Source: Mycobacterium sp. AT1
GTDB lineage: Bacteria > Actinomycetota > Actinomycetes > Mycobacteriales > Mycobacteriaceae
Direction of reading: 5' to 3'
NCBI RefSeq assembly: GCF_002043095.1
Contig: NZ_MVOC01000044.1
Location: forward strand, 62,001-126,000
Length of the DNA stretch: 64,000 nt
This document shows, one piece after another, positions 7,199 to 15,358 of this stretch. The number at the start of each line of letters is the position of its first letter. The stretch's first letter is position 1. Position numbers and translations under genes: made by a program. The notes under the pieces are model-generated. The model was not told the origin of the DNA, ran no database searches, and worked only from the letters and a program-made list of their open reading frames with translations.

Positions 7199-9735
7199 GC
7201 GTGTTCTCCTCTGCGAACCTTCGGCATACCAAGTCCCGTCGTGCTTCCCGCCGGTACCTTGCGGCCCGAGCGCTCGGTGAATTCAATGGTCGGATCGGCG
7301 ACGTCGGGGGCGTTGACGAACGACACGAACCGCGACAGCTTGTCGGGATCGTCCAGCACGCCCTTCCATTCGCAGGCGTAGCCGTCCACGTGCCTGGCCA
7401 CCGCGGCCTCGAAGTCCGCGGCCAACCCGAGCGAGTCGTTGCACACCACGTCCCGCAGATGGTCAAGGCCGCCGTCGAGGCTCTCCACCCACGGGGCGGT
7501 GCGCTGGAGCCGGTCCGCGGTGCGCAAGTAGAACATCAGGAAGCGGTCGATGTAGCGGACCAGCGTCTCGTCGTCGAGGTCACCGGCCAGCAGCTGCGCG
7601 TGTTTCGGTGTGGCACCGCCATTTCCGCCGACGTAGAGATTCCAACCCGTCTCGGTGGCGATGACGCCGACGTCCTTGCCGCGCGCCTCTGCACATTCGC
7701 GCGCGCAGCCGGACACACCCATCTTGATCTTGTGCGGCGCCCGCAGTCCGCGGTAGCGCAGCTCGAGGTCGATGGCCATCTGCACCGAATCCTGCTGGCC
7801 GTACCGGCACCAGTCACTGCCCACGCAACTCTTCACCGTGCGCAGCGACTTGCCATATGCCTGACCGGATTCCATGCCACCGTCGACCAGACGGCGCCAG
7901 ATCTCGGGCAGCTGGTCGACCGACGCACCGAACATGTCGATCCGCTGACCACCGGTGATCTTGGTGTAAAGGCCGAAGTCGCGGGCGATCTCACCGATGA
8001 GGATCAGCTGCTCGGGGGTGATGTCACCGCCGGGCACCCGGGGCACCACGGAGTAACTGCCGTTCTTCTGGATGTTGGCCAGGAAGTGGTCGTTCGAGTC
8101 CTGCAGCGAAGCCTCTTCGCCGTCGAGGATGTGCCCAGAGCTGGTCGACGCCAAGATCGACGCGACGACGGGTTTGCAGATGTCACAACCACGGCCGGCG
8201 CCGTACCGAGCGATCAGACCCGAGAACGTCCGGATGCCCGACGCCGAGACGATCTCGAAGAGCTCGGCCCGGGACTGGGTGAAGTGCTCGCACAACGCCT
8301 TCGACTGTTGAACGCCTTGCGCCTCGAGGAGTTGCTTGAGCAGCGGGATGCACGAGCCGCACGACGTGCCCGCCTTGGTACAGCTCTTCAAGGCGGACAC
8401 ATCCGTGCAGCCGTCGGCGATCGCGTCGGTGAGATCACCCTTGCTGACGTTGTTGCACGAACAAATCTGAGCGGCGGCGGGTAGTGCACCGACACCCAAT
8501 CCCGAGTCGCCCGAATCGGATCCGCGCGGTGCGATGATCGCGAGCGGGTCACCGGGCAGCTGCTCGCCGACCATGGGCCGGAGCACGCCGTAGGCCGCGA
8601 CGTCACCGACCAGAATGCCACCGAGGAGCGTGGCGGCGTCGTCGGACAGCACGAGCTTGGCATAGGTCTGGTTGACGGCGTCGTTGACCACCACCTCGAG
8701 GCAGTCCGGCGTGACACCCATGGCGTCGCCGAAGCTCGCCACGTCCACACCGAGCAACTTGAGCTTCGTCGACATGTCGGCTTCACCGAATTCGGCTGCG
8801 CCACCGAGCAATCGGTCGGCGACGACCTCGGCGCTGGTGTACCCGGGGCCCACCAACCCGTAGCAGCGACCGTCGATCGCGGCGACCTCGCCGATCGCGT
8901 ACACGTGCGGGTCGGCCGTCACACAGCTGGAATCGGTGAGCACTCCGCCACGCTCGGCGACCGGAAGCCCGGCGGCGCGACCCAACTCGTCACGCGGGCG
9001 CACGCCAGCCGCGAAGATCACCAGGCCCGCGTCGATCACCGATCCGTCGCCGAGGGTGACGCGCAGCCCGTCATCACGACTCTCGATCGCGTCGGTGCCG
9101 ACGTCGACGTGCACCACGATGCCGAGTTCACCGACCATCCGGTTCAGCAACGCGCCGCCCGCCTCGTCGAGCTGCTGGGCCATCAGCCGCGGCGAGCGCT
9201 CGACGACGTGCGGGGTCATGCCGAACTGTCGCAACGCATTTGCGGCTTCCAGGCCAAGCAGACCGCCGCCGATCACCACACCCGCCGCGCCCTCACCCGC
9301 GCGAACGGCATCCGCCCGGATCTCGTCGAGATCGTCGAGGGTGCGGTAGACGTGGCAGTGAGGAAGGTCGTGCCCCGGCACCGGCGGTACGAACGCCGAC
9401 GATCCGGTGGCGAGCACCAACGCGTCGTAGGAGATGCGGCGGCCGAGAACGGTCGTCACGTACCTCCCTGCGGTGTCGACCCGCGTCACGCGGTCCCGCA
9501 GGATCAGCTCGACGCGGTCGTCACCGGCATAGTCGTTGCCGGGCAACGCCAACCGATTGCGGTCCCAGTGCTCGGTGTAACCGGTCAGACCGACGCGGTC
9601 GTAGGCGGCGTCGCGTTCTTCGGCGAGGACCGTCACCCACCAGACGTCGTCACCGTCGCGCGAGCGCAACGCCTCCACGAACCGGTGACCTACCATGCCG
9701 TGCCCGACGACGACGACACGCTTCTGCGAACCCAT
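7195..9735 (-). CDS. nirB: Assimilatory nitrite reductase (NAD(P)H) large subunit NirB
   Basis: The 846-aa protein reduces nitrite to ammonia with electrons from NAD(P)H. Domains in order: a FAD/NAD(P)H oxidoreductase with the dinucleotide loop VVVVGHGMVGHRF at residues ~6-18 and GGGLLGLEAANAL for the second nucleotide; a BFD-like [2Fe-2S] domain (ICSCNNVSKGDL, then SCTKAGTSCGSCIPLL); and the sulfite/nitrite reductase half-domains carrying sirohaem and [4Fe-4S], with SCVGSDWCRYG and VSGCARECAEA supplying the four cluster cysteines. Length and all ligands are normal, so the enzyme should be active. The ATG at 9735 is supported by the classical N-terminus. Expression is expected to be nitrogen-controlled (GlnR in mycobacteria), but I could not assign a convincing GlnR box. 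Confidence 0.95.
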   Translation of the reverse strand: MGSQKRVVVVGHGMVGHRFVEALRSRDGDDVWWVTVLAEERDAAYDRVGLTGYTEHWDRNRLALPGNDYAGDDRVELILRDRVTRVDTAGRYVTTVLGRRISYDALVLATGSSAFVPPVPGHDLPHCHVYRTLDDLDEIRADAVRAGEGAAGVVIGGGLLGLEAANALRQFGMTPHVVERSPRLMAQQLDEAGGALLNRMVGELGIVVHVDVGTDAIESRDDGLRVTLGDGSVIDAGLVIFAAGVRPRDELGRAAGLPVAERGGVLTDSSCVTADPHVYAIGEVAAIDGRCYGLVGPGYTSAEVVADRLLGGAAEFGEADMSTKLKLLGVDVASFGDAMGVTPDCLEVVVNDAVNQTYAKLVLSDDAATLLGGILVGDVAAYGVLRPMVGEQLPGDPLAIIAPRGSDSGDSGLGVGALPAAAQICSCNNVSKGDLTDAIADGCTDVSALKSCTKAGTSCGSCIPLLKQLLEAQGVQQSKALCEHFTQSRAELFEIVSASGIRTFSGLIARYGAGRGCDICKPVVASILASTSSGHILDGEEASLQDSNDHFLANIQKNGSYSVVPRVPGGDITPEQLILIGEIARDFGLYTKITGGQRIDMFGASVDQLPEIWRRLVDGGMESGQAYGKSLRTVKSCVGSDWCRYGQQDSVQMAIDLELRYRGLRAPHKIKMGVSGCARECAEARGKDVGVIATETGWNLYVGGNGGATPKHAQLLAGDLDDETLVRYIDRFLMFYLRTADRLQRTAPWVESLDGGLDHLRDVVCNDSLGLAADFEAAVARHVDGYACEWKGVLDDPDKLSRFVSFVNAPDVADPTIEFTERSGRKVPAGSTTGLGMPKVRRGEHA

Positions 9736-9797
9736 GGCGCCACGCTATGGAGCCGACGTTGCCATCATGTCGCGTCGCGTGAAGCGCCCGTCACGGT

Positions 9798-9831
9798 GTG
9801 CTCACCCGCACTGTCCCCGGGCTGTGAGCAC
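9798..9831. repeat. Inverted repeat upstream of nirB and at the 3' end of the next gene
   Basis: GTGCTCAC (9798-9805) and GTGAGCAC (9824-9831) form a perfect 8-bp inverted repeat with an 18-nt GC-rich loop. It directly abuts the stop codon (9832-9834) of the upstream minus-strand gene and lies 63 bp before the nirB start. It could be a terminator for that gene or an operator for nirBD; there is no T-run. The sequence alone does not decide. Confidence 0.4.
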
Positions 9832-10176
9832 TCAGACGTGTCCGGCGTTGGTCGGGGTCGTCGTGCCGTAGGGGTTGGTGGTGGTCGTCGGCGTCTGGGT
9901 GGACTCGTCCGTAGACGGGACGTCTGGCGTGGGAACGTCGGTCGCCGCCGGGGCACCGGTGTCCTCGCTGGTTTGGACGCTCGGCACGCCGTAACTGGTC
10001 GACGACGAGGAGGTCGTGTACGCCGATGCCGACGTGGCGTCCGGGGACGGAGCGGGTGGACCGACGACCGGGGCGCCCGTCGAGTCCGACATGCGGATCA
10101 CCGCCACCACCAGCACGGCAATCAACCCAATGGCAGCTACTCCCGCCGCCCAGACCGCTCCCGGATGCTCGTCCAC
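9832..10176 (-). CDS. Hypothetical single-pass membrane protein with a Thr/Ser/Pro-rich tail
   Basis: From GTG 10176 the product is 114 aa: a short N-terminus (MDEHPG), one membrane segment (about AVWAAGVAAIGLIAVLVVAVI, residues 7-27), and then about 85 residues dominated by Thr, Ser, Pro, Ala and Gly. The topology suggests a short cytoplasmic N-terminus and an extended, disordered, possibly O-mannosylated extracytoplasmic tail. The frame is open to a TTG at 10203, which would add nine residues; the GTG gives a simpler anchor. No family is recognised. It lies between nirB and a PEP-mutase-like gene, all on the minus strand, but a hairpin at 10231 separates it from the latter. Confidence 0.6.
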   Translation of the reverse strand: MDEHPGAVWAAGVAAIGLIAVLVVAVIRMSDSTGAPVVGPPAPSPDATSASAYTTSSSSTSYGVPSVQTSEDTGAPAATDVPTPDVPSTDESTQTPTTTTNPYGTTTPTNAGHV

Positions 10177-10230
10177 GGACGCAGGGTAGGTACGCCAGAC
10201 CAATAACCGGTGAACACGGCTGACGAACCG

Positions 10231-10287
10231 CGAGACATAAGCGCTGGCGACGACACGCCGCGTTACGCCGCCAACGCTTATGTCTCG
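10231..10287. repeat. Intergenic hairpin B downstream of the PEP-mutase-like gene
   Basis: The arms 10231-10249 and 10269-10287 pair over 19 positions with one mismatch; the outer 13 bp (CGAGACATAAGCG / CGCTTATGTCTCG) are perfect. The loop is 19 nt. It begins 12 nt past the stop of the minus-strand gene ending at 10300, as a transcription terminator would. Neither arm is followed by a T-run, so it is not a canonical intrinsic terminator. Confidence 0.72.
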
Positions 10288-10299
10288 TGGAGGACGCCG

Positions 10300-11058
10300 C
10301 TACTTCCAGCGGGCGAGCAAGGTTTCCGCATGCCCGGACAGCACCCGCTGAAAGAACGGCCCGAAGCTGATGCGGCCCACGCCAAGCGGTCCGAACGACG
10401 CCGGGTCGTCGGTGTCCGGCAACGCAATGGCGTTCACCGGCAAGGGCAGTTCGGACGTCAGCCGTCGCATGGTGTCGTCATCGTGGCGCCCGACGGGGTA
10501 CAGGCTGTCTGCACCGGCGTCCGCCGCCAGGATCATCCGGGCGATGGCGCGGTCGACGCGATCGGAGTCCTCGCCGTCGTTCCGGATGAACAGGTCGGTG
10601 CGCGCGTTGATCACCACGTGCACGCCCGCCGCGTCCGACGCCGCGCGAAGCGCCCCGATCAGCTCGGCGTGTTCCTCCGGCGAACGCAGTCGCTTGCCGT
10701 CGGAGTGCACGGTGTCCTCGACGTTGAGGCCCACCGCGCCTGCCTCCAACAGCCCGTCGATCAGCCGTTGCGCCGACTCCCCGTAGCCGGACTCGGCGTC
10801 CACCGACACCGGCACGTCGACCGCGCCGGTGATCTGCGCAACCCTGGCGGTCAGATCGTCGAACGACATGCCCTCCCCGTCCGCCTTGCCCACCGAATCG
10901 GCCACCGGATGACTTCCGACCGTCAATGCCGCAAACCCGGCGTCGACCGCAAGCTTGGCCGACCAGGCGTCCCACACCGTCGGAAGAATCACCGGGTCAC
11001 CAGCCACGTGTAGGGCCTTCAACAATGTTGCGCGCTCCCGCAGAACCTCTTTGGACAC
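10300..11058 (-). CDS. Isocitrate lyase/PEP mutase-superfamily protein
   Basis: The 252-aa product from GTG 11058 has the PEP mutase/isocitrate lyase TIM-barrel features: VILPTVWDAWSAKLAVDAGFAAL for the N-terminal strand and helix, the metal-binding VSVDAESGYG (Asp and Glu), VGLNVEDTV, and VINARTDLF. It lacks the KKCGH loop of true isocitrate lyase and is much shorter, so it is a member of the small Rv1998c-like subgroup that cleaves or forms C-C or C-P bonds in 2-oxo acids, of unknown substrate. I chose GTG 11058 over the open-frame start at 11094 because an AAAGGG sequence precedes it at good spacing and the length then fits the subgroup. Confidence 0.8.
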   Translation of the reverse strand: MSKEVLRERATLLKALHVAGDPVILPTVWDAWSAKLAVDAGFAALTVGSHPVADSVGKADGEGMSFDDLTARVAQITGAVDVPVSVDAESGYGESAQRLIDGLLEAGAVGLNVEDTVHSDGKRLRSPEEHAELIGALRAASDAAGVHVVINARTDLFIRNDGEDSDRVDRAIARMILAADAGADSLYPVGRHDDDTMRRLTSELPLPVNAIALPDTDDPASFGPLGVGRISFGPFFQRVLSGHAETLLARWK

Positions 11059-11156
11059 TTCCCAACCCTTTGCTCTCGACGTGACCTGTCTCACTCTGAA
11101 CTCCGAGGGTGACTACCATCAATTGTCGTACTGTGATCCGTGACACCCTTCAGCCC

Positions 11157-11163
11157 GAGGAGG
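11157..11163 (+). promoter_or_regulatory. Strong ribosome binding site deciding a TTG start
   Basis: GAGGAGG at 11157-11163 is followed after 9 nt by TTG at 11173. It is much better placed for this TTG than for the upstream in-frame GTG at 11140, and the resulting protein length fits the M. tuberculosis homologue. Confidence 0.7.
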
Positions 11164-11172
11164 TCAACTCCG

Positions 11173-11478
11173 TTGTCCACAACCACCGAACTCGACCAGC
11201 TGCACCTGCTGATCGGAGACCTTCGCCGCTGCGTGTCGTCACTGGCATCACGCTACGGCGACAGCGCGGCGATGCGGCGCATCGTCAACGACGCCGAACG
11301 CATTCAAAACGACATCGACCGGCTCGACATCGACGCCGACGAGTTGAACCTCGTTCGCGGGGTAACCCATCACCACCACACCGCCGAGAAGATCGGCATC
11401 CCCGACACCCAGTACGCCAGCGACTTCTGGCAAGACGTCGACGACGAAGGTCCGATCAGCCCATCGCCGTTCGACTGA
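11173..11478 (+). CDS. Conserved protein of the sdh1 operon (Rv0250c-like)
   Basis: The 101-aa product starts at TTG 11173 behind the GAGGAGG site. It is hydrophilic, with a predicted helical hairpin (LDQLHLLIGDLRRCVSSLASR, then RIVNDAERIQNDIDRLDID) followed by a C-terminal part with a histidine run (THHHHTAEKIGIPD) and an acidic end (DFWQDVDDEGP). No membrane segment or catalytic motif is seen. It immediately precedes sdhC, as Rv0250c precedes Rv0249c, so it is probably the first gene of the succinate dehydrogenase 1 operon. A role in assembly or regulation of the complex is plausible only from position. The four consecutive histidines could bind metal. Confidence 0.75.
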   Translation: MSTTTELDQLHLLIGDLRRCVSSLASRYGDSAAMRRIVNDAERIQNDIDRLDIDADELNLVRGVTHHHHTAEKIGIPDTQYASDFWQDVDDEGPISPSPFD

Positions 11479-11527
11479 GACGCCAGCGCACCGACACACA
11501 TTTCAAAGATGAAGTGAGGCACACCCC

Positions 11528-12358
11528 GTGAGCGCACCCACCGCCGACCGCAGCGATTCCAGCGGTACCGGGGTCTTTTCGCCGACGCGAGCTCGAATCT
11601 CGCAACGCACGCTCCGCACGGACGCGTGGTGGAAGTCGCCGCTGATCACCGATCTCGGCTTTGCCGCGTTCGTGATCTACGCGACGGTGCGGGCGTTCAT
11701 GCAGAACAACTACTACGTCGCCGACTACCACTACCTGACGCCGTTCTACTCACCCTGCATCAGCACCGGCTGCCTGCCCGAAGCCAGCCACTTCTGGCCG
11801 CAGATCCTGCCCGACGTGTGGTGGCTGCCGTACGCGGCGGCGTCGCTGCCGTTCCTGCTGCTGTTCCGGCTGACCTGCTACTACTACCGCGGCGCCTACT
11901 ACCGCTCGGTGTGGCAGTCCCCCACCGCCTGCGCCGTGGCCGAACCACACGCCAAGTACACCGGCGAGACGCGGTTGCCGCTGATCATCCAGAACACCCA
12001 CCGGTACTTCTTCTACATCGCCGGGATCATCTCGCTGATCAACACCTACGACGCAATCAACGCCTTCCAATCGCCGTCCGGCTTCGGATTCGGTTTGGGC
12101 AACGTCGTTCTCGTCGTGAACGTGGTGATGCTGTGGATCTACACGCTGTCCTGCCACTCCTGTCGTCACGTCGTCGGCGGGCGGCTCAAGCACTTCTCCA
12201 AGCACCCGGTGCGGTACTGGCTGTGGGGTCAGGTGAGCAGGCTCAACACCCGGCACAAGCTGTACGCGTGGATCACGCTTGGCACCCTGATGCTCACCGA
12301 CTTCTACGTGATGCTGGTCGCCAGCGGCACCATCTCCGACCTCAGATTCATTGGCTGA
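11528..12358 (+). CDS. Succinate dehydrogenase 1 membrane anchor subunit (SdhC)
   Basis: The 276-aa membrane subunit of the mycobacterial Sdh1 complex, which passes electrons from succinate to menaquinone. Hydrophobic helices are seen around residues 40-56, 98-115, 150-170, 183-207 and 245-265. Two cysteine groups stand out: C77 and C82 in SPCISTGC, and C209, H210, C212, H214 in SCHSCRH at the end of a helix. A published structure of M. smegmatis Sdh1 describes a membrane-embedded Rieske-type [2Fe-2S] cluster, and the CHSCRH motif is a natural candidate for some of its ligands. GTG start at 11528 with GTGAGG upstream. It corresponds to Rv0249c and lies 44 nt ahead of sdhA. Confidence 0.9.
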   Translation: MSAPTADRSDSSGTGVFSPTRARISQRTLRTDAWWKSPLITDLGFAAFVIYATVRAFMQNNYYVADYHYLTPFYSPCISTGCLPEASHFWPQILPDVWWLPYAAASLPFLLLFRLTCYYYRGAYYRSVWQSPTACAVAEPHAKYTGETRLPLIIQNTHRYFFYIAGIISLINTYDAINAFQSPSGFGFGLGNVVLVVNVVMLWIYTLSCHSCRHVVGGRLKHFSKHPVRYWLWGQVSRLNTRHKLYAWITLGTLMLTDFYVMLVASGTISDLRFIG

Positions 12359-12402
12359 TTCGTTGGCCGACAAGACAATTGACGACGTAGGGATACGAAT
12401 TC

Positions 12403-14367
12403 ATGGGTGAACTCGAACGGCACGAATACGACGTGGTCGTCATCGGCGCCGGCGGGGCAGGACTGCGCGCGGTGATCGAGGCCCGCGAGCGCGGCCAGCG
12501 CGTCGCGGTGGTCACCAAGTCGCTGTTCGGCAAGGCGCACACCGTGATGGCCGAGGGCGGCTGCGCGGCGGCGATGCGCAACGTCAACACCAAGGACTCC
12601 TGGCAGACGCACTTCGGTGACACCATGCGCGGCGGCAAGTTCCTCAACAACTGGCGGATGGCCGAGCTGCACGCGCAGGAGGCCCCCGACCGGGTGTGGG
12701 AGCTGGAGACCTACGGTGCACTGTTCGACCGCACCAAGGACGGCAAGATCAGCCAGCGCAACTTCGGCGGGCACACCTACCCGCGGCTGGCACACGTCGG
12801 CGACCGCACCGGCCTGGAGATCATCCGCACGCTGCAGCAAAAGATCGTCTCGCTGCAGCAGGAGGACTTCCGCGAGCTCGGCGACTACGAGGCCCGGATC
12901 AAGGTGTTCCACGAGTGTTCGATCACCGACCTCATCCTCGACAAGGGCCCGAGAGACAACGCCAGCGCCGAGCCTGACTCGGACGGACCCACCGGCAGGA
13001 TCGCCGGCGCCTTCGGCTACTGGCGCGAGACCGGCAACTTCATCCTCTTCGAAGCACCGGCGGTGGTGCTGGCGACCGGCGGCATCGGCAAGTCGTTCAA
13101 GGTGTCGTCCAACTCCTGGGAGTACACCGGCGACGGCCACGCCCTGGCGCTGCGCGCCGGATCGTCGCTGATCAACATGGAGTTCATCCAGTTCCACCCG
13201 ACCGGGATGGTCTGGCCACTGTCGGTGAAGGGCATCCTCGTCACCGAGGGCGTCCGCGGTGACGGCGGCGTGCTGAAGAACTCCGAGGGCAAGCGCTTCA
13301 TGTTCGACTACATCCCCCCGGTGTTCAAGGGCCAGTACGCCGAGACCGAGGAAGAAGCCGACCAGTGGCTCAAGGACAACGACTCCGCCCGGCGAACCCC
13401 TGACCTGCTCCCCCGCGACGAGGTGGCCCGCGCGATCGTGGCCGAGGTCAAGGCAGGCCGTGGCACCCCGCACGGCGGCGTCTACCTCGACATCGCCTCG
13501 CGCATGCCGACCGAGGAGATCAAGCGTCGGCTGCCCTCGATGTACCACCAGTTCATCGAGCTGGCCGAGGTCGACATCACCAAGGACGAGATGGAGGTCG
13601 GCCCCACCTGCCACTACGTCATGGGTGGCATCGAGGTCGACCCCGACACCGGCGGGGCCGCCACTCCCGGCCTGTTCGCCGCGGGCGAGTGCTCGGGTGG
13701 CATGCACGGCTCCAACCGGCTCGGCGGCAACTCCCTGTCCGACCTGCTGGTGTTCGGCCGGCGGGCCGGACTCGGGGCGGCCGACTACGTCCGCTCGCTC
13801 GGCGAGCGGCCGAAGATCTCGCAGGACTCCCTCGACGAGGCCGAGAAGATGGCGTTGGCACCCTACGAGCCGCACGAGAATCCCGAGAACCCGTACACGC
13901 TGCACGCCGAGCTGCAGCAGTCGATGAACGACCTCGTCGGCATCATCCGCAAGGAAGACGAGATCCACGAGGCGTTGGCCAAGCTCGACGAACTCAGGGG
14001 CAGATTGCAGAACGTCGCCGTCGAGGGCGGGCGGGTCTACAACCCGGGCTGGCACCTCGCGATCGACATGCGCAACATGCTGCTGGTCAGCGAGTGCGTG
14101 GCCAAGGCGGCGCTGCAGCGCACCGAGAGCCGCGGCGGACACACCCGCGACGACCATCCGGCGATGGACGCCAACTGGCGCAACACGCTGCTGGTGTGCC
14201 GGACGACAGAGGCGGCGACCGCCGAGGCGATGGTCCCCCGCGTCACCGTCGACGCCGAGGAACAGCTGCCCATGCGGCCGGACCTCCTCGAGGTCTTCGA
14301 GCTCTCCGAACTCGAGAAGTACTACACCGACGCCGAATTGACCGAGCACCCGGAACGGAAGGGCTGA
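12403..14367 (+). CDS. sdhA: Succinate dehydrogenase 1 flavoprotein subunit (SdhA)
   Basis: The 654-aa flavoprotein oxidises succinate to fumarate with covalently bound FAD. It begins with the dinucleotide-binding loop VVVIGAGGAGLRAVIEA (residues ~10-26), followed by SLFGKAHTVMAEGG, which contains the histidine that usually carries the flavin. The substrate region shows FIQFHPTGMVWP, TEGVRGDGG, the active-site stretch around CHYVMGGIEV and GLFAAGECSGGMHGSNRLGGNS. The C-terminal helical domain is complete. It is the Sdh1-type enzyme (Rv0248c), not the Sdh2 type. The ATG at 12403 follows sdhC by 44 nt, and the stop lies one base from the sdhB start, so all are co-transcribed. Confidence 0.95.
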   Translation: MGELERHEYDVVVIGAGGAGLRAVIEARERGQRVAVVTKSLFGKAHTVMAEGGCAAAMRNVNTKDSWQTHFGDTMRGGKFLNNWRMAELHAQEAPDRVWELETYGALFDRTKDGKISQRNFGGHTYPRLAHVGDRTGLEIIRTLQQKIVSLQQEDFRELGDYEARIKVFHECSITDLILDKGPRDNASAEPDSDGPTGRIAGAFGYWRETGNFILFEAPAVVLATGGIGKSFKVSSNSWEYTGDGHALALRAGSSLINMEFIQFHPTGMVWPLSVKGILVTEGVRGDGGVLKNSEGKRFMFDYIPPVFKGQYAETEEEADQWLKDNDSARRTPDLLPRDEVARAIVAEVKAGRGTPHGGVYLDIASRMPTEEIKRRLPSMYHQFIELAEVDITKDEMEVGPTCHYVMGGIEVDPDTGGAATPGLFAAGECSGGMHGSNRLGGNSLSDLLVFGRRAGLGAADYVRSLGERPKISQDSLDEAEKMALAPYEPHENPENPYTLHAELQQSMNDLVGIIRKEDEIHEALAKLDELRGRLQNVAVEGGRVYNPGWHLAIDMRNMLLVSECVAKAALQRTESRGGHTRDDHPAMDANWRNTLLVCRTTEAATAEAMVPRVTVDAEEQLPMRPDLLEVFELSELEKYYTDAELTEHPERKG

Positions 14368-14368
14368 C

Positions 14369-15118
14369 ATGGCTGCATACGAAGCGAGCATGCGGGTCTG
14401 GCGCGGCGACGACACGGGCGGCGAGCTCAAGGACTACACCGTCGAGGTCAACGAGGGCGAGGTGGTGCTCGACATCATCCACCGGCTGCAGGCCACCCAG
14501 GCCAACGACCTCGCGGTGCGGTGGAACTGCAAGGCGGGCAAGTGCGGCTCGTGCTCGGCCGAGGTCAACGGGCGTCCGCGGCTGATGTGCATGACGCGCA
14601 TGTCCACCTTCGGCGAGGACGAAACCGTCACCGTCACCCCGCTGAGGACCTTCCCCGTCATGCGTGACCTGGTGACCGACGTGTCCTTCAACTACGAAAA
14701 GGCGCGCCAGATCCCGTCGTTCACCCCGCCAAAGGATCTGCAGCCCGGTGAGTACCGGATGCAGCAGGAGGACGTGAACCGCAGCCAGGAGTTCCGCAAG
14801 TGCATCGAGTGCTTCCTGTGCCAGAACGTCTGCCACGTGGTGCGCGACCACGAGGAGAACAAGGAGAACTTCGCCGGTCCGCGTTACCACATGCGGATCG
14901 CCGAGCTGGACATGCATCCGCTGGACACCGTGGACCGCAAGGACATGGCGCAGGAGGAGTTCGGCCTCGGCTACTGCAACATCACCAAGTGCTGCACCGA
15001 GGTCTGCCCCGAGCACATCAAGATCACCGACAACGCCCTGATCCCCATGAAGGAACGCGTCGCCGATCGTAAGTACGACCCGATCGTGTGGCTCGGAAAC
15101 AAACTCTTCAAGCGGTAG
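14369..15118 (+). CDS. sdhB: Succinate dehydrogenase 1 iron-sulfur subunit (SdhB)
   Basis: The 249-aa subunit carries electrons from FAD to the membrane. The N-terminal plant-type ferredoxin domain has WNCKAGKCGSCSAEVNG and a later MCM, providing the [2Fe-2S] cysteines (about residues 54-75). The C-terminal helical domain carries two cysteine groups, CIECFLCQNVCHV and CNITKCCTEVCPEH, for the [4Fe-4S] and [3Fe-4S] clusters. It begins one base after the sdhA stop. It matches Rv0247c. All ligands are present and the length is normal for Sdh1. Confidence 0.95.
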   Translation: MAAYEASMRVWRGDDTGGELKDYTVEVNEGEVVLDIIHRLQATQANDLAVRWNCKAGKCGSCSAEVNGRPRLMCMTRMSTFGEDETVTVTPLRTFPVMRDLVTDVSFNYEKARQIPSFTPPKDLQPGEYRMQQEDVNRSQEFRKCIECFLCQNVCHVVRDHEENKENFAGPRYHMRIAELDMHPLDTVDRKDMAQEEFGLGYCNITKCCTEVCPEHIKITDNALIPMKERVADRKYDPIVWLGNKLFKR

Positions 15119-15175
15119 CGGCGTACCGTGGACTGCAGGCCGATCCACGCCATTCAACGACGAAAGGCTAGCCGC

Positions 15176-15337
15176 ATGGGTCCTCAAGAAACCAAGAGCG
15201 TCAACGACATTCGCACCGCGATCCGCGAACTGACGGTGCGCGCCGAGCTGGCTCGCAAGGAGGGCAGGCCCGACGACGCCGCCGAGTTGGACCAGCGCGT
15301 CGCGGGCTACCGCGACGAGTTGGCTGCTCGCCCGTAG
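15176..15337 (+). CDS. Small helical protein at the end of the sdh1 operon, 53 aa
   Basis: ATG 15176 is preceded by an AAAGG site at about 10 nt and opens a 53-codon frame 57 nt after the sdhB stop. The product is highly charged (about one third Arg, Lys, Asp, Glu) with heptad-like spacing in VNDIRTAIRELTVRAELARKEGR and the following AAELDQRVAGYRDELAARP (read as two blocks), so a small helical hairpin is predicted. It has no membrane segment. I do not recognise it, but its place and its codon use suggest a genuine gene co-transcribed with sdhCAB. It converges on the flavin reductase gene, 21 nt away. Confidence 0.65.
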   Translation: MGPQETKSVNDIRTAIRELTVRAELARKEGRPDDAAELDQRVAGYRDELAARP

Positions 15338-15358
15338 CGAGCTCGACGCCAAGGAGAA

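Noticed and set aside
10300..11058. A true isocitrate lyase
   Set aside because: The protein is 252 aa and lacks the KKCGH catalytic loop, so only superfamily membership can be claimed.
12304..14430. A 708-codon minus-strand open frame opposite sdhA
   Set aside because: It mirrors sdhA in a frame kept open by GC bias. sdhA is unambiguous and the frame has no RBS or family resemblance.
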